Below are positions 42,566 to 55,931 of a DNA stretch of 64,000 nt, piece by piece. Positions within the stretch are counted from its first letter, which is position 1. Every line of letters begins with the position of its first letter. The DNA is taken from contig NC_133770.1 of assembly GCF_003597395.2 (NCBI RefSeq), positions 198,906,479 to 198,970,478 of the forward strand, given 5' to 3'. Below the pieces are notes generated by a model. The model saw nothing but the letters and a program-made list of their open reading frames with translations, had not been told where the DNA came from and did no database searches. This DNA is from Chelonoidis abingdonii. Lineage: Eukaryota; Chordata; Testudines; Testudinidae. The position numbers and the translations under genes were made by a program.

Positions 42566-44709
42566 AACATAGATTACTTTCAGGATATGAGAAGCAATAC
42601 ATGCTGTTGGGCTGGAACAACGGGTTGTTAAATTAAAAGCAAACTAGAGAAACACATAATTAGAATACAAATAGCCAGGAAGATATGACAAAAAGGATGA
42701 AAGTGGCTAGGTGACTGAATTCAACTAACCAGGAAGTGCAGGCTACCTTGGGAGAGAAAGACCATAGAGTCTTTCTGATTGGATGGACTAGCATATAGAA
42801 TGATACTGGAAACAAAAGGCCAAAGCCTGAAGCCCACATCAGGCGATCGTGTTACTGATCACTATAGCAATTATGCCTGTATAAAAAAACATTTTAGAAG
42901 CTGAACACAGATGTCAGAATCTGGCTCTACATGAAGTCGAGTAGGACCATAGATCAGTAATCAATGATGGGAATATTAACGTATGCTCCAGGTCCTCAGC
43001 TGCAACTTGGGGCATTGGGTGCAAAGATAGATTGAGACGACCTTTGGGCTCCCTCGATATTGGTGTGTTCTGGTCTCAGCTGCATATTTTTGTGAGCAGA
43101 ATTTAGTCAACTATTTTTTAAAAAATGTGGACCTATGTGTCTTCCAATTTATACCATGATGAGTTAATATGAATATTAATTTTTGGGGTGAGACACTATA
43201 ATTAAAATATAATAACTATAAAACTATAACTATCTAGTAGTCTTCTGATATCTATAAAAGCATTTATTGTTATGGAAATTAATGACGCGTAAATAATTCC
43301 CTTTTTCTCTTTCCAGCTAGAATTTCATTTCCATCATATAAAACCAGTTGTCAGCTCCTTGTATGAGAAAACGTTTATCATCATAAATAATGGTTGTCAA
43401 ATCAATACAGTTTCTAAGCTGGCTCAAACTGAATACCTGACTTTGAGTCATGAATGAAAATGAGACAGGAAAATATTCATATTATTCTATACTGGTTTTC
43501 TCAGTTGAGATGAAGTTGTCTTCACCCTCATAATACCCAATTAAAAGGTTCTAATGTGCATGGAATGCAAAGCCTTAGGTGGTGAAATCAATTGCCCCCA
43601 CCAACGTAGGGCCAGGACTGCCATTCAGCCACTCTTCCACATATCCACTGATCCACCTTAGAATGGGAGAAATGGCTGCAGCCTCTTTGCACCACTCAAT
43701 CATTAAATTGGCTTTTGTGCAGAGAGCAGGCATAGTGCAACATACTGCTTTAGCCTCATTTAAACTCCCTCTCAGTGGCTTACCCACAGTGTGTTGGGAT
43801 CATCAGATGCATTTTACATGGTCTGGTCTTCACTCCATCCTATATGGGATGAGCATGGAGACTGGAGGGTGTAATAGGAATGCAGCAGCTCCATGCTACC
43901 TCATGCATTGCCAATGTAGGCCTTTGATGGTGTGAAAAAGCTTTGTGCTGGCTGTCTTTTAGCAAATGAAGCTAATGGTAGCTGCAGTGCTTAGTGTCTG
44001 TGCAAATCAGACCATTCACATTGAAATTTGGCACCTAAGATTGAAAATATTAGCCCGTTCTGGATATAAATTAGTATGCCAATATGAATGTGGCTAACTT
44101 TTAACTTTTAAAGCACCTTAGCCCAAATTCACCTCCGTGTAACTCTATATTGATTTTAATTATTTTATTTGGTTATTCATTTGACTTCAGTATAAAGGTA
44201 AGAATCCTGGCATTTCAATACAAAGTGTAATACTAATCAACATAAGAGTAGGCTATCTCCTTATGTTTACTGATTCACATGAAAGAAGTAACGCAATCTC
44301 CTCCCAGACTTTTTCCCCCAGAACACCAGTGTTGCTAACATTTTTTTTTAAAGTCTATTGTTTTCGTCGCTAAGATGTTTCCATCTTTGAATATTTAATC
44401 AATTAAAATCCAGGTATATGTGGGAAATTTTCAAAACAGGCATGATCAGGAGTTAGATGCTCAACTTTCATTGACTTTCAGTGTGAGCTGGGTTAACTGC
44501 CCCTTGTGCCTTTGAAAATCCTCTCTGTTATATCTCTATAGTAATATGTAATATAACACACCTAAACATTATGCTAAAAGAACATTGGGTTACAAAGTCA
44601 AGCATTGAAAAGTTAGAAAAAATAAACAGGATTAAGCTGCTTGAGCAGTTTTAATTTTGCCCTTTAGCTCATCCACATTATGATACAGTCTTTAATTACA
44701 TGATCACAT
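42566..44709. other. No recognisable feature
   Basis: Includes overlapping frames of 118 (+) and 70 (-) codons at 43575-43935 in a GC-richer patch, without recognisable domains. Nothing else assigned. Confidence 0.45.
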
Positions 44710-44975
44710 GCTATTTTTTCCCCCACAGGATCCTGACCTCACTCTAGTGTGCTATAATAGTCATAGACTCTTTTGCCCCTCTTCCACCCATCTCCGACCC
44801 CTTCTTCTCCTGTCCCTGTCCTGCTTCTTCCCATCCCAGTCCTGCTTCCTCATCCCAGTCCAATTTTCTTCATTTTACCAGTCTCCATCTCCCACCCTTT
44901 GAGCTCCTCATCCCAGGATCAGTCTCTCTCTCTCTGCTCCCCACCCCAGCCTCCTCATCCCAATCTCCTGAGCTA
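44710..44975. repeat. Pyrimidine-rich degenerate tandem repeat
   Basis: Imperfect iterations of 'catcccagtcctgcttcc' and related T/C-rich units on the + strand. Confidence 0.7.
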
Positions 44976-45182
44976 TAATATTAGATAAATTCTTTTGATG
45001 GGATAACACCAACTTAAAAATCTACTATGTAGTAAACAAAGTCGTTTGAAGTACTATGCCTGGCCTGGAATCCCCTTGCCAATTTTTTGTGTTTTTACGA
45101 AGATTCATCCTAGCTCTTTAAATGCTTTTGTTTCTTCTGTTTCTGTGTGAAAGACCCATAGAAACAGGGGAAACTGAGTATG

Positions 45183-45850
45183 GCTATGTCTACATGACAG
45201 CATGTGTAGAGTACAGGCACTCAAGGCCAACATGAGGGTGGGAGAAGCCAGTACAAAATACCAGGGTCTGGCGATCCAGAAGGGGGCCCAGGGCCCAGAT
45301 TCATCGGCCCTGTTTAGCTGATCTACCCTTGCTGGAGGGCCTGAAGAATGTTTTTCACCAGGGCTCGAACCAGCTCTCAGCAGCCCTGAAGGCACTGCAT
45401 GTGTACCTACATGGCACAGTGAAAGAGAGGGTGTATAGACACTTGTCAATGTTATGTGCAGCAGAGGGTAAAGGCTGTGGCAGTGGGAGGCAATAGGAAA
45501 AGACAGAGAGCTGCCAGAGCTTTTCCCTGCTGCTGGAGACTTTCTCCTCTTCCTTCCCACTGTCGGAGACTTTCTCCTCTGCCTCCCCACTGCCAGAGCC
45601 TTTCACTGCAGTGGGGAAAGACTGTGGCAACAGGGAGTCAGCAAGACACTACGCTGATAAAAATAACAGTGTAGATGTGGGAGGCCCTGCTTGGGCATGT
45701 AGAAAGCCATGTTAGCTATATATGCTGGGTGTTCAAATGCATAGGACACTTACTTAAACTGTGTCTCACCATCTATGCTGTTATTTAATCCCATGCTAGC
45801 TGAGAGTGCAGTCTCTATATGCTACACTCCACCACCAGTGTAGACGTAGT
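45183..45850. mobile_element. MITE-like element with internal tandem repeats
   Basis: Left end 'gctatgtctacat' and right end 'gtgtagacgtag' are inverted. Inside are about three imperfect copies of an approximately 30-bp unit, of the type 'cactgtcggagactttctcc' (45530-45615). The 161-codon minus frame across it is a by-product. Confidence 0.5.
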
Positions 45851-48056
45851 TTATGTGGGTAGGAAAAACTGAAACACACTATACAAAGTGCTGTCAAGTG
45901 CATACATTTAGAAAGAAAAGATATATTTTTCCACTCATCTCTTTGGTCTTCTTCGAACAATATCAGATAAAAAATCATACAGAAAGTGTGATTTTTAAAT
46001 TGATAGTATCCTTTTAAGTGGCTTCACTACTGGTACTCTTATATTTATGGTTGTGGCAATCTCTTTTTTTTCTTCTTTTCTTTATGCAGCAGCTTCCTCA
46101 CTGCCTGCTGTGAGTCTCCAAGTAGTTTGTCCTGATAAATGTTAAATCTACAATATTTCTGCAGAAGTATATTTTATGATTTTTTTTCCATGTAATTAGA
46201 ATTCAGTATAAAAATTTGCCAAACCAGATCTGACCATTAGTCATCATACCTGGGATCCTGACTGCAGCAGTTTCAGACCCTAGGGGCTTCAGAAGAAGAT
46301 AACCTCCCTGCTGCCTATGGTGCATTGAAGCAAAGGTGCAATCCTATATGTGGGGAAGGGGAAAAATCCCTTTCCAGTGCATTTATGAATCATTTCACAC
46401 CCTGGAGTCTGAAATGGCTTTATAGTTTCTATAACTACAAACATTATTATTAATGATAAAATTATTCAACCCCTTTAAAAAAGAAACCAAAACCAGCTAC
46501 AATATGTGCAGTGGGGATAAGGGTCATTAATGACCAGAAGTCTTCATTTAATCAAGTTAACAAAATTCTCCAGCTGCTGAGTATCAAGCGGAAGGGGGAA
46601 AATTCTCAATCAATCTATGTGCCTATATACAAATTACTTTGCTGCATTCCATTAAATTAGAGCCTTGGTATTTCTTCAGCACATTAACCTATACCTGTAG
46701 CTGTACTTAGTATGTAAGTGAACTCAGTGTTCTCACCATTTGCCCTTTTGCATGACATTTATTGGTCTAATTTTCTTACTCAGCTATAATGATCAAAAGA
46801 TTTATGTTGCTCCGAAACAGCATTTGGCTTGTTCTGAGAACACCAAGCTTTTCACATATTGGAGTGCATGACAGTTGCAGGGTATGATTAATGCATGAAT
46901 GGAAGGGATATGTGTGTGTGTATGCAATAATATGGATTCTGTCAATATTGCTGCATTTTCTAATGAGCAGTGCATAATATTAAGCACTGCTGGATTCAAT
47001 TCTGCTTGTCACTGATGAATACCAATCTGCTCTCTATCTACTTAGATGATGATGAAAATGTATTGTATGTGGTCGGCCTTAGCACTTAGCGGGTGTCCAT
47101 CACCAGTAATGAGTAGCCATCATTTCACTTCTATATAACCAGATTTATTTGCTATGCTCACAAGCCCTCGGAAATAGATTGGCCCTCTTTATTAATGTAT
47201 ACTGCCCTATATGACTATACCTTAAGCTTATATACCAATATTGTCTTGTCTACTTTTCTCCATTTAGTCAAGGTTGTGGGGTTGTCTTGCAGTTATTGCA
47301 TCTTTGAAAAGAAATATGGTATTCAATCTTCATACTTGATTAACTGTTCATTGCTGCTTTAAAAAGGAAACTGTGATCACCCCATCAGCTTAATGTTGAT
47401 CCATTCTCCATGCACAGTAATTATTCAGTGAGGTGGTTATCTTGGGGGCCTTGCTTCAATGAAGAGCTATTTTCATTTGGAAGGAATAACTTTCCCCTAA
47501 ATAATATGTGGGAAAGGATTAGGAGAATTCAAATATATTCCAGTCATGCCAGATCAACCAGGATAAATAGTAGCAATGCTGTCTCTAGTTGAATGCTAGC
47601 CAGAACTGCCCTAGTAATAGTATAAGTAAATGCTTATTAATCATGGTAAAAGAATTAATCATTAATGGTTTCAGTCATACTAAGTTACTGGTTTTAAAAT
47701 ATATTTACATTTCTTTGAAAAATATAGAGCTGTCTGAATTTCATAATGTAAAACAAATATCAGATGTTCTTATGTCCTTTTTCTAAGATTCTGATCTTTC
47801 TATGTCAAGTTGAATCAATAGAAAATTGGCTTTAATAATGTTAATTCAGTTAGCAACTCAAAATTTGTTTGCAGATTAGCGGTTATTGCTCTTTTGATAA
47901 CTTTTATGTGTGACAAAGAATTACATACAGTTTGTACATTTCCTCCAAGATTCCTTGTAGTTCTCACTATAGTAAAGGCTTCAGAATAGCTTAATATAAC
48001 CTGTTGCTTTCCCATACTTATAATTTTATAAAATCTTATGGGTGGATATTTTTCAC
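45851..48056. other. No recognisable feature
   Basis: Unassigned AT-rich DNA with short (TG)n near 46913. Confidence 0.5.
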
Positions 48057-48770
48057 AAGGGCTGGTCAAAAAATTTTAACATTTGAAATTTTGATGGAAA
48101 ATTTTCAATGAAATTTTTAATTTCTCTGAAAAAGGAGTACAAATTATGTTATGAAACTATTTGCAAAAATCTTGCCTCATCTTCCAACCAGCTATATAGA
48201 TGGTTGAAAAAATTCAAAATTATGAAATTTCAATTGGAAATTTGAAAACAAAGGGGGTCAACATTTTTTTCAAAACAATTGTTGATTTTAGAGCTATTGT
48301 TTGAGCCACTTCTATTTGCCATGTTTCAGCTCTGCAAGATGGTGATTTGATACTTTTATTTCATGAAAATTTCAGCAAAATTACCCATCATCTTTGATTT
48401 ATATAGGAATAGGAAAACACTACACTTTTCTTTGTAATACAGATTGAAAATCTGTTTGTAAAATGGACCTTTGTCCTGTGGGAAGTTTTACCTTTTCCAA
48501 ATTAGAGTAAATTCAGAATCAGAATGGAAAGTTGAAATATGAAAAACTTTCACTGAATGAAAAGGTTTTGAGTCAGGAATGTTGAAAAAAATGTTCAACA
48601 TTGTTGATTGAAACAAAATGAACATTTCGAATCAACATTTTAACATGAAATGCTGTTTCGTTTCAGTTTTTTTCTGAAAAATCCAAATGAAATCACATTT
48701 TATGTAGAAAATAAATTAAAATTTTTCATTTCACATTAAAGTGTCAGTTTGAAACAAATAAGAAGAACAG
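48057..48770. repeat. A/T-rich dispersed repeat (family Q), longest copy
   Basis: Starts 'caagggctggtcaaaaaatttt' and consists of repeated TGAAATTT, GAAAATTTTC and TTTCATT motifs on both strands. It probably represents an old palindromic non-autonomous element. Related patches lie at 14165, 35100, 38790, 53815 and 57415. Confidence 0.45.
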
Positions 48771-50349
48771 GTTTCTCAGGCAGGCCTAGGGACTGCTGTT
48801 AATGCAAATTGCACAGGACAGACTGAAATTTGGTATTTTCAAAAGAGCTCACTGGTGGCCTAAGTCTGCTCTGATTGAAGTGCTTTTGAATTCTTGTGCC
48901 CTCACCCAAAAAGTTTAATTGAAACACACACAGAAAATCCCTCAATATCATTGCAAAAATCCTGCCTTATTACTGAAAACAAGAGAAAATCACGGGGGGA
49001 AAAATCAAGGGAAAAGTTCTTTGTAATTTTTCTTACGTTGTAAATATTCTGAACATTCTAAGATTTCTTTCTGTGCTTCTAATTGTGCTCCACTAGAGCA
49101 GAAATAGCTGCAACAAAGCAAAGGTCACAACTTGATACGTAATGCCTTGCTGAGTGGTACAAAAGTTTACAGTGGCATGATGTTTCTCACCCTTAATGGG
49201 AATGCAGCGGTGAAACCCTGTGCAATTATCTAAAGTTTAACTCAGAGAATAGCCTATTCTTAAATATCTGCATGATATAGGCCTTTAGGGCCCTAGTTTT
49301 GCAAGGAATTTGTTCACCCAGAGCAGCTTTCTGGAATGGCTGTAGTACTGTATACAACTACTTCCTGACATTGTAGTCAATTTTTCCCCAAGGCCGCATG
49401 ATTATGAAATTTCTCTGAATACTCCAGGTGTTGTCACACAAACAGTAACTCATTTCTTCTGTGAACAGCTGCATCCACTGTTGCACTGGGAAATGAATGC
49501 ACAAATATTATGCCTAGTCGTTCGGGCCAGCACAAAACTTATTGCTTTTCATATGGATAGGAAAACGGCAAGTGAGCAAAACAATTTAAATGTCTTTCAA
49601 TGTCGTTAGTGCAAGGGAATAGAAGAGTGCCTGTTAAAAAATTCTGTTCTGAAATAGATTGCTGAGACAGTACTGTACATAGTGGTGGTGTTGTGCTAAT
49701 CTTCAGTTTACTGTTTTCTGACAGTCTCAAAATTAATTCTGATATACCGTAAGTTAATAAATAATGTATGTGCCATTAATAGATCCAAAATCTGAAGTTC
49801 CTGTTGTAGAACTCTATTGTGCCACATCATCAGAGAAGTGCTATATTAAAAAAAAAATGATGCTAAGTTAAAGTGCTTTGTGGTGTTTACTCAATGCGTC
49901 CTTGGGCAAGATATTTCAGGAGTTTGGGTCTTAGTGAAGCCCATAGTTTCATAGTCACTTCATATATGACTATTCACACGTAGCACCATTTCACAAAATG
50001 CTTTCCCATATTTCTCAGACATACCGACAGAAGATATTTTACGTTATACATGCATTATAGCATGCATGAAAGGAACAGTCTGGCACCGTTTCTCAGCTAT
50101 GTAAATTGCCAGAACGCCACTGCAATTATGATAGTTTACACAGCTGAGGATCTCCTCCTTTGTAGTTAACTTTAAGTGCCAATTTCCATTTTAATTCCAC
50201 TTTTTCAATTTTCCATAACCTTTTCAAGCAACTTGCTTTTGAACTGAAATTTCTCTGCTTTACAGATTGCAGAGACACTACCTGAATTTCACAATATACT
50301 AAATCACAGTCCTCCTTAAACAGAAGGCATTTAAGAATCAATTTGGAAA
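48771..50349. other. No recognisable feature
   Basis: Nothing assigned. Confidence 0.5.
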
Positions 50350-50442
50350 GGTTCTTAAGCATGTGACTAGCTTTACTTTGGAACAATGGGATGACTCAGG
50401 TAATTAAAGTGTGGCATGTGTTTAAGTACCTTGCTGAACCCT
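50350..50442. mobile_element. Palindromic MITE, family P1, copy 2 (partial)
   Basis: 'ggttcttaagcatgtgactag...caatgggatgactcagg' and 'catgtgtttaagtaccttgctgaaccctgg' match the right half of the copies at 12891 and 62951. Confidence 0.55.
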
Positions 50443-50578
50443 GGTAAAGAAAACAGCTATAGCTACAGATGAAAACAATCATCTCTACAGCTTGAGTTAC
50501 AGTTCTGTCTTTTATTTTTTATGGATCACACTAGGTCCATATCCATGCAGCACATTTAGTCTCTGATGGTGCATCTAC

Positions 50579-50885
50579 GGTGCATCTACACTAGAACTTG
50601 AATATGTACGTTCCAGCTCAAGGAAACATACCCACGCTATCTCTCATCAAGCTAGTACACTAAAAGTAGAAGTGTAGCCATGGTAGTGCAAGCATAGAAC
50701 AGGCTAGCTGCCTCAAGTATATAACTATGGTTTTGGATGGGATTGTACTCAGGGCAGCTGGTCCCTCTCATCACTGGCACCACTGTGGCTATGCTTCTAT
50801 TTTTAGCATACTAACTCCATCATGTTACCTGGTGTCTCCTGGAGCTGAAATTTACAACTTCCAGGTCCAGTGTGTTGACATACCC
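50579..50885. mobile_element. MITE with GTCTACACT-type ends
   Basis: Left end 'ggtgcatctacact' and right end 'agtgtgttgacatacc' are inverted repeats. The first 12 bases of the left end are duplicated in tandem ('ggtgcatctacggtgcatctac'). No coding. Confidence 0.55.
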
Positions 50886-51121
50886 TGAGTAATATAATTG
50901 CAAATAAATGTATCCTTATACTGAATAGCTGCAGGCAGGGAATTAATGTCTTGGAAAAATTCCCCTTCCCAACATTGTTTTGCAGGTATTTTGTGGAGTG
51001 GAGTCAGATGCAAAAAGTTAGGAGGTGGGAAGGAATAATATTAAGAAGTATGTCCTTTCCACCCAGAAGAACTAGACACCTTATGCAGCAATACATGAGG
51101 AACTGGATGAAGAAGGATGAA

Positions 51122-51215
51122 GTTGGAATTTTCAAAGGAGACTAAAGGACATAGGTACCCAACTGGCATTTAATTTCAATGGGGTATTGGCACCTAACTC
51201 CTAAAATCCCAGCCT
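51122..51215. mobile_element. Short palindromic MITE relic
   Basis: 'aattttcaaaggagact...ggtacccaactggcatttaatttcaatggggtattggcacctaactcctaaaat' reads as inverted halves around 'ttcaatgg'. Confidence 0.45.
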
Positions 51216-52494
51216 AAAGTCAAATTACTAATATACAATTCATACAATGACTGGAGGACTAAAATACCATCCTGTTTTAATCTCAATATTTCCTAGATAT
51301 AGAGAAAAATACCTTAGATCCAGCATGAACATGAAAAAGTAACAAATGTGACTTAATAATATGCACCAAGTGACTGTCTTTTAGCTCAAGTTTGCTCCAT
51401 AAATCATGGATCTTGGCTTCTTTCCTCTAGCCACTCTTCAGTTCACTTTGTTATTCCTCCTGTACCCCCAAGAGACTTTATTTTCAAAATAGATTTTATC
51501 CATAATGCCATGTGAAATGTGCTTTAGAAATCTAAACAAAATAATGTCAACTGCATCCCTTTGTCACTCCGCTCTATTATCCTCAAAAAAGTCAAATAAA
51601 TTTGTTAAAGCAGAACTGCCATTCCTGAATCCTTGCTGAGCTCATTTAATGAAATTTGCTCCCACATAATAACTTCCCTAGCATAGAAGTAAAACTACAT
51701 TATAGTCCACTTAGTTTTATCTCATTCAGCTATCCATCTCCATTTTATAAACAAAGAGAATGTTATGTGCTCTCTAGTCATGCTCTCTAAATTAAACTAT
51801 TAGCAACAGTCAATCAAATGTCATTTTATTTCTTTTTTGAACGATAGGGGAAAAAAATTGTTCACTAGTTCTCAGGATAGGATTTCTTTACACTTTAGAG
51901 CACCCTGTTCATTAGTTATCTGTCAAGTGTCAAATCCTTGCTCTCTGATCCTTTGGTAAAAATAACCATCTGGAAGGAAAATGCAAAATAGAACACAATC
52001 CTCTAGTTCTTACTCAAATTCCCAGTGAAGTCAATGGCAGTTGTGCTTCAGCAAGGATTTCAGGATTCTATTAAAAATATATACAGGTCAGAAAAAAACA
52101 CATTTATAAAGACCACAGCTAAACTCTGGCAAACTGCTGGATATGTTTCAATTCACCTCAATATACTATCTTTTTAGGGTCCCAAACAAGGTTGAAGCTC
52201 AGATATGCCAAACAGGATAATTAACCAATGAGTTACCTCCTCCACTGGTCATACTGATAGGAAGTCTGGCAGTACTGTATATAGATTACTTTGCATCTAA
52301 TGCCTCTGCAGAGAAGGAAGATAGGATTGGCTTGTAAGTCATAGGGTCCATAGGCATGTTGGGCTCAAAAGAGTGGGTTATTTGCTTTGTTTATATTTTA
52401 ATTCTGGTCCAGCTAATCAGCAGTTATGGGAAAGGGACTATTTAAAAGTTACTGAGATTTTCATGTGATTTTTTAAAAAATGTTCTATTTTCTG
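51216..52494. other. No recognisable feature
   Basis: Nothing assigned. Confidence 0.5.
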
Positions 52495-53808
52495 CAGAAA
52501 AGGACCTGAGGATTACAGTGGATGAGAAACTGGATATGAGTCAACAGTGTGCCCTTGTTGCCAAGAAGGCTAACGGCATATTAGGCTGCATTTGTAGGAG
52601 CATTGCCAGCAGATAGGGAAATAATCACTTCCCTCCTTATTTGGCATTGGTGATGCCACATCTGGAATATTGCGTCCAGTTTTGGGCCCTGCACTACAGA
52701 AAGGATGTGGACAAATTGGAGGGAGTCCAGTGGAGGGCAAAGAAAATGATTCAGGGGGCTCGTGGACATATGACTTATTAGGAAAGGCTGAGGGAACTGG
52801 GCTTGTTTAGTCTGCAGAAGAGAAGAGTGAGAGGGGATTTGACAGCAACCTTCAACTACCTGAAGTGAGGGTTCCAAAGAGGATGGAGCTAGGCTGTTCT
52901 CAGTGGTGGCAGATGACAGAACAAGGAGTAATGGTCTCAGGTTGCAGTGGGGGAGGTCTAAATTGGATATTAGGGAACACTATCTCACTAGGAGGGTTAC
53001 AAAGCACTGGAATGGGTTACCTAGGGAGTGTGATACAGCATGGCCAGAAGGCAGCATAAGAGTGTTAGCAGGGGGCCTTATTCCCTGCCAAGGGAGGAAG
53101 GTTTGCTTTAGATTAACTAGAACAGCTGTGGCCAATTAGAGCACCTGACTCCAGTTAGAGCACCTGACTCCAGTTATGGGATATAAACCCCTGCTTCAGT
53201 CAGACAGGGGGTGGTAGTTGAAGGAGAAAGGTTGGATTGGAGCAGAGTGCAGATTGCAGAAGAGAAGAGTTTGTCCAGAGAGAAATAGAAGGTTTGGAGG
53301 AGTGCTGCGGTGGATTGGGAAGCCCAACAGAAACCCTAGGTAAGGGGCACCAGGCTTGTATAGAAGAGAGGCGAGAAGCCCTTCACAAGCTGACGGGTAT
53401 GAGAGGGAAGTAACCCAGGGGAAGAAACCGCTAGTCAAGTGGTTCACCACAACCCCAGGGCCCCTGGGTTGGGACCTGGAGTAGAGGGCGGGCCCAGGTC
53501 CCTCCCTCTCCACTCCCCTCCTCCAAGGACACTAGGGGAGTGATTAAGAACTGGTTCAGAGGCAAGCAATATCGCCCTGAACCTACCCCAGAGAAGAGAA
53601 AGCGCGAGACCCAGAGAACAGTACCGGCAATTTGCCACAGGAGGTGATAGCATCTCCATCCTTAGAGGTTTTTAAGGCCTGGCTTGACAAAGCCCTGGCT
53701 GGGATGATTTAGTTGGCATTGGTTCTGCTTTGAGCACGGGCTTGGACTAGATGACCTCCTGAGGTCCCTTCCAACCCTAATCTTCCATGATTCTTCTATG
53801 AGTCTATT
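52495..53808 (+). mobile_element. CR1 LINE 3' end, split by an LTR
   Basis: Carries the CR1 tail region: 'gaaactggatatgagtcaacagtg', 'tgtaggagcattgccagcag', 'gtggacaaattggagggagtccag', then after the LTR 'ggtttttaaggcctggcttgacaaagccctggctggga', 'gactagatgacctcctgaggtccc' and the end 'tgattcttctatgagtctat'. These are the last RT-protein codons and the 3' UTR. The 53029-53639 interval is a later insertion. Confidence 0.9.
53029..53639 (+). mobile_element. Solo LTR (611 bp) in CR1, with GGAG target duplication
   Basis: Starts TGTGATACAGCATGG and ends CAATTTGCCACA, flanked by GGAG at 53025-53028 and 53640-53643. Excision restores the CR1 reading 'cctagggaggtgatagcatctcc'. A TATAAA box lies near 53182. 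Upstream a 19-bp segment (GAGCACCTGACTCCAGTTA) is repeated in tandem. Shares the block 'ccctgggttgggacc...gtagagggcgggccc' with 59045-60127. No internal retroelement genes remain. Confidence 0.88.
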
Positions 53809-53814
53809 GTTTTA

Positions 53815-53945
53815 AACAGATACCAATATGGACCAGAGCTGTTTGACAAATGTCAAAACTCAACATTTCAATGATGTTTTTCATTGTAATTTTGAATTTT
53901 AATGAAAATGAAGGGTCATAATGTTCACAAACACTTTGTGTTGTT
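53815..53945. repeat. A/T-rich dispersed repeat (family Q) patch
   Basis: 'tgacaaatgtcaaaactcaacatttcaatgatgtttttc' and 'aatttttgaattttaatg'-like runs resemble 48057-48770. Confidence 0.3.
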
Positions 53946-54186
53946 TTTTTTGTAGTAGCTCTAGCATAAATCTATGCATGTGTTTAGGTTTTGAAATGAA
54001 ATATTAGTTATTTATACAGCTCCATAGGTGTGTATGGCACTTATTATTGATGCCGGTCTCAGAAGGGAGGCTGAGCTGTGGAAATTAAGCTAATCTTCCC
54101 TTTTTATTTCTTCATAACTGAGCTTTGTTCTTCTGAGATTAAAAACGCCATCCATGAAAAAAGTTTATTATTATTAATTCATAGGT

Positions 54187-54266
54187 GAGATCCTCAACTG
54201 ATGTAAATCAACCTAGCTCAATTTAATGTGAGTGGAGTTATGCTGATTTACACCAGCTCAGATTAC
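54187..54266. mobile_element. Short palindromic MITE, second copy
   Basis: 'gagatcctcaactgatgtaaatcaacctagctc' is inverted by 'ggagttatgctgatttacaccagctcagatt'. Same family as 8671-8757. Confidence 0.65.
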
Positions 54267-55509
54267 ATCCCAATACTACATGTATGTGACTCTCTTCTCA
54301 TTCATACCATTTAACGCCATTATTTTCAATGGCCTTATTTCTAATTTACACCAGTGTAGTGAGTGTAGAATCAGATCCCAATCATCTTGTTTTACTCCTA
54401 GATTTGTGGCCTGTTCAGAACAGGCTCAAGGCATGTTGGCGAGGCACTGTGCTGCTTGTAATGCATGTTGTTCCTCGTGTAAACAGAGGATTTATCTTTT
54501 CAACTCCTAGGACTGTTATCCTGGCACTTTTTACAAGCATGAAATTCACTTACAAATTTAGATTCATAGACTGCCTTCCATTCACAGGGGAATTCCTGTT
54601 GATGTCCATGAAAGTTGAAAGCACAGAGTGGGGGCAGATTGTAGCTCATATAAAAGAAAAGTGCAGGGAACAGGGAAGGAACAATTCCCAATCTGTGATT
54701 TGAAAGGCATATTTTCTTTCACTTTATCTACCAGGACTGGAACTGAGAGTTGTGTTTTCCCTGGAACAGGTAATAAGATCACTAACACCGAAAGTAGTGC
54801 AGAGAGTGCCGCAACTCAGCTTAGTGAAAAGAACATATCTATGTAACAAACAAAACAACTCAGTCCTTTGGATTTGATCCTGAATTCTCATGCGCCAGAA
54901 ACTCCCATTAACTTCAATGGGAGTTTTGGATGACAAGAAATATGGGACAAGGTTCTGATAGCACTAGTACAGTGGATCTGCAAAAGGACCTATGGATCTT
55001 TTAAACTCCAATTCAGCTCTATTTTAAGGACCTTAAGTGGTACCTAAAACTGTGTGCAGAACTACTCCCACCACAAAGTGAATATCTGTTAAAGAAATAA
55101 ACTAATTAAAAACAAAAATATTGAAAGTCTACAATAAGTCAGCATGAGTTTTCATATTGCTCCTCTTTGTACTTTTGGGTGTTGAGAGTCCTAAGTATGC
55201 TAGTGTTACTCATCCTTTAGCATGCAGTTGGTGGTGGGGAGAAAAACAATAAAATAAAAAATACAATTCACTATAATGAAGTTATTTGGCAAAAGGATCT
55301 ACTGTTGAAGGACCATTTTCTTTTATCTGCAGCTCTAACTTATTTTAACTGCAGAACTTTGCTACTTAAAGAAATACGCTTAAGTAGTAAATATTTTGTA
55401 ATAATTCCTTGCAGTGGATTCTCTGTGAGGGGAATGAATTGTGCTTTATGGTTCATTGGAGCCAAGTCTTTATCAATATAACTTCCAAAAAAGGAAAAGT
55501 TTCTGATAG
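54267..55509. other. Mostly unassigned; perfect small palindrome at 54899-54926
   Basis: AAACTCCCATT (54899-54909) and AATGGGAGTTT (54916-54926) are exact inverted repeats around 'aacttc'. Overlapping frames of 60-124 codons at 54280-54850 show no known content. Confidence 0.5.
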
Positions 55510-55557
55510 CTGGGTGGCTGGACTTGATGACCTAAAAGGTTCCTCCCAGTCCTATGT
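55510..55557 (+). mobile_element. CR1-type tail fragment
   Basis: 'tgggtggctggacttgatgacctaaaaggttcctcccagtcctatg' is the diagnostic terminal block of a CR1-group LINE. Confidence 0.6.
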
Positions 55558-55931
55558 AAAAGTGTCTACATGAAGAGAATATACTCAGGGTCAAACACTA
55601 CCACAGTGCACAGACTAGGTAGCTGGACTGTGTGTAAGGGCCCAGCATGGAGAGAACTTTGATTCTTCCCTCATCAGGCAGTCTTTTGCCACTGTTGCAG
55701 TCTCAGGATTCCCCCATATGGATAATGATAATGATTATAGGATCCATGTGGTTGGTGGATCCAGCTACCAGCACTCGTGGCCCACATAGAGAAGTGGCTT
55801 GTGTGTTGGGGTGAGGGTACATAGGAACTGGGATCTGAAACTCACAGGAATCCTTGACATCTGCAGCAGTTCTGGAAATTATGAAGCAGAACTTGTGACA
55901 TTATTGATATAATCTGGGACCATATAGAACA

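Noticed and set aside
43575..43935. Overlapping 118- and 70-codon frames
   Set aside because: No splice-site context, domain or conservation evidence. They lie in a local GC-richer patch with few stop codons.
45105..45590. 161-codon open frame on -
   Set aside because: Overlaps the tandem repeats of a MITE-like element. The protein is simple-sequence and unlike any known family.
54280..54850. Cluster of overlapping 60-124 codon frames on both strands
   Set aside because: Mutually overlapping in several frames without any recognisable protein. No start or splice logic.
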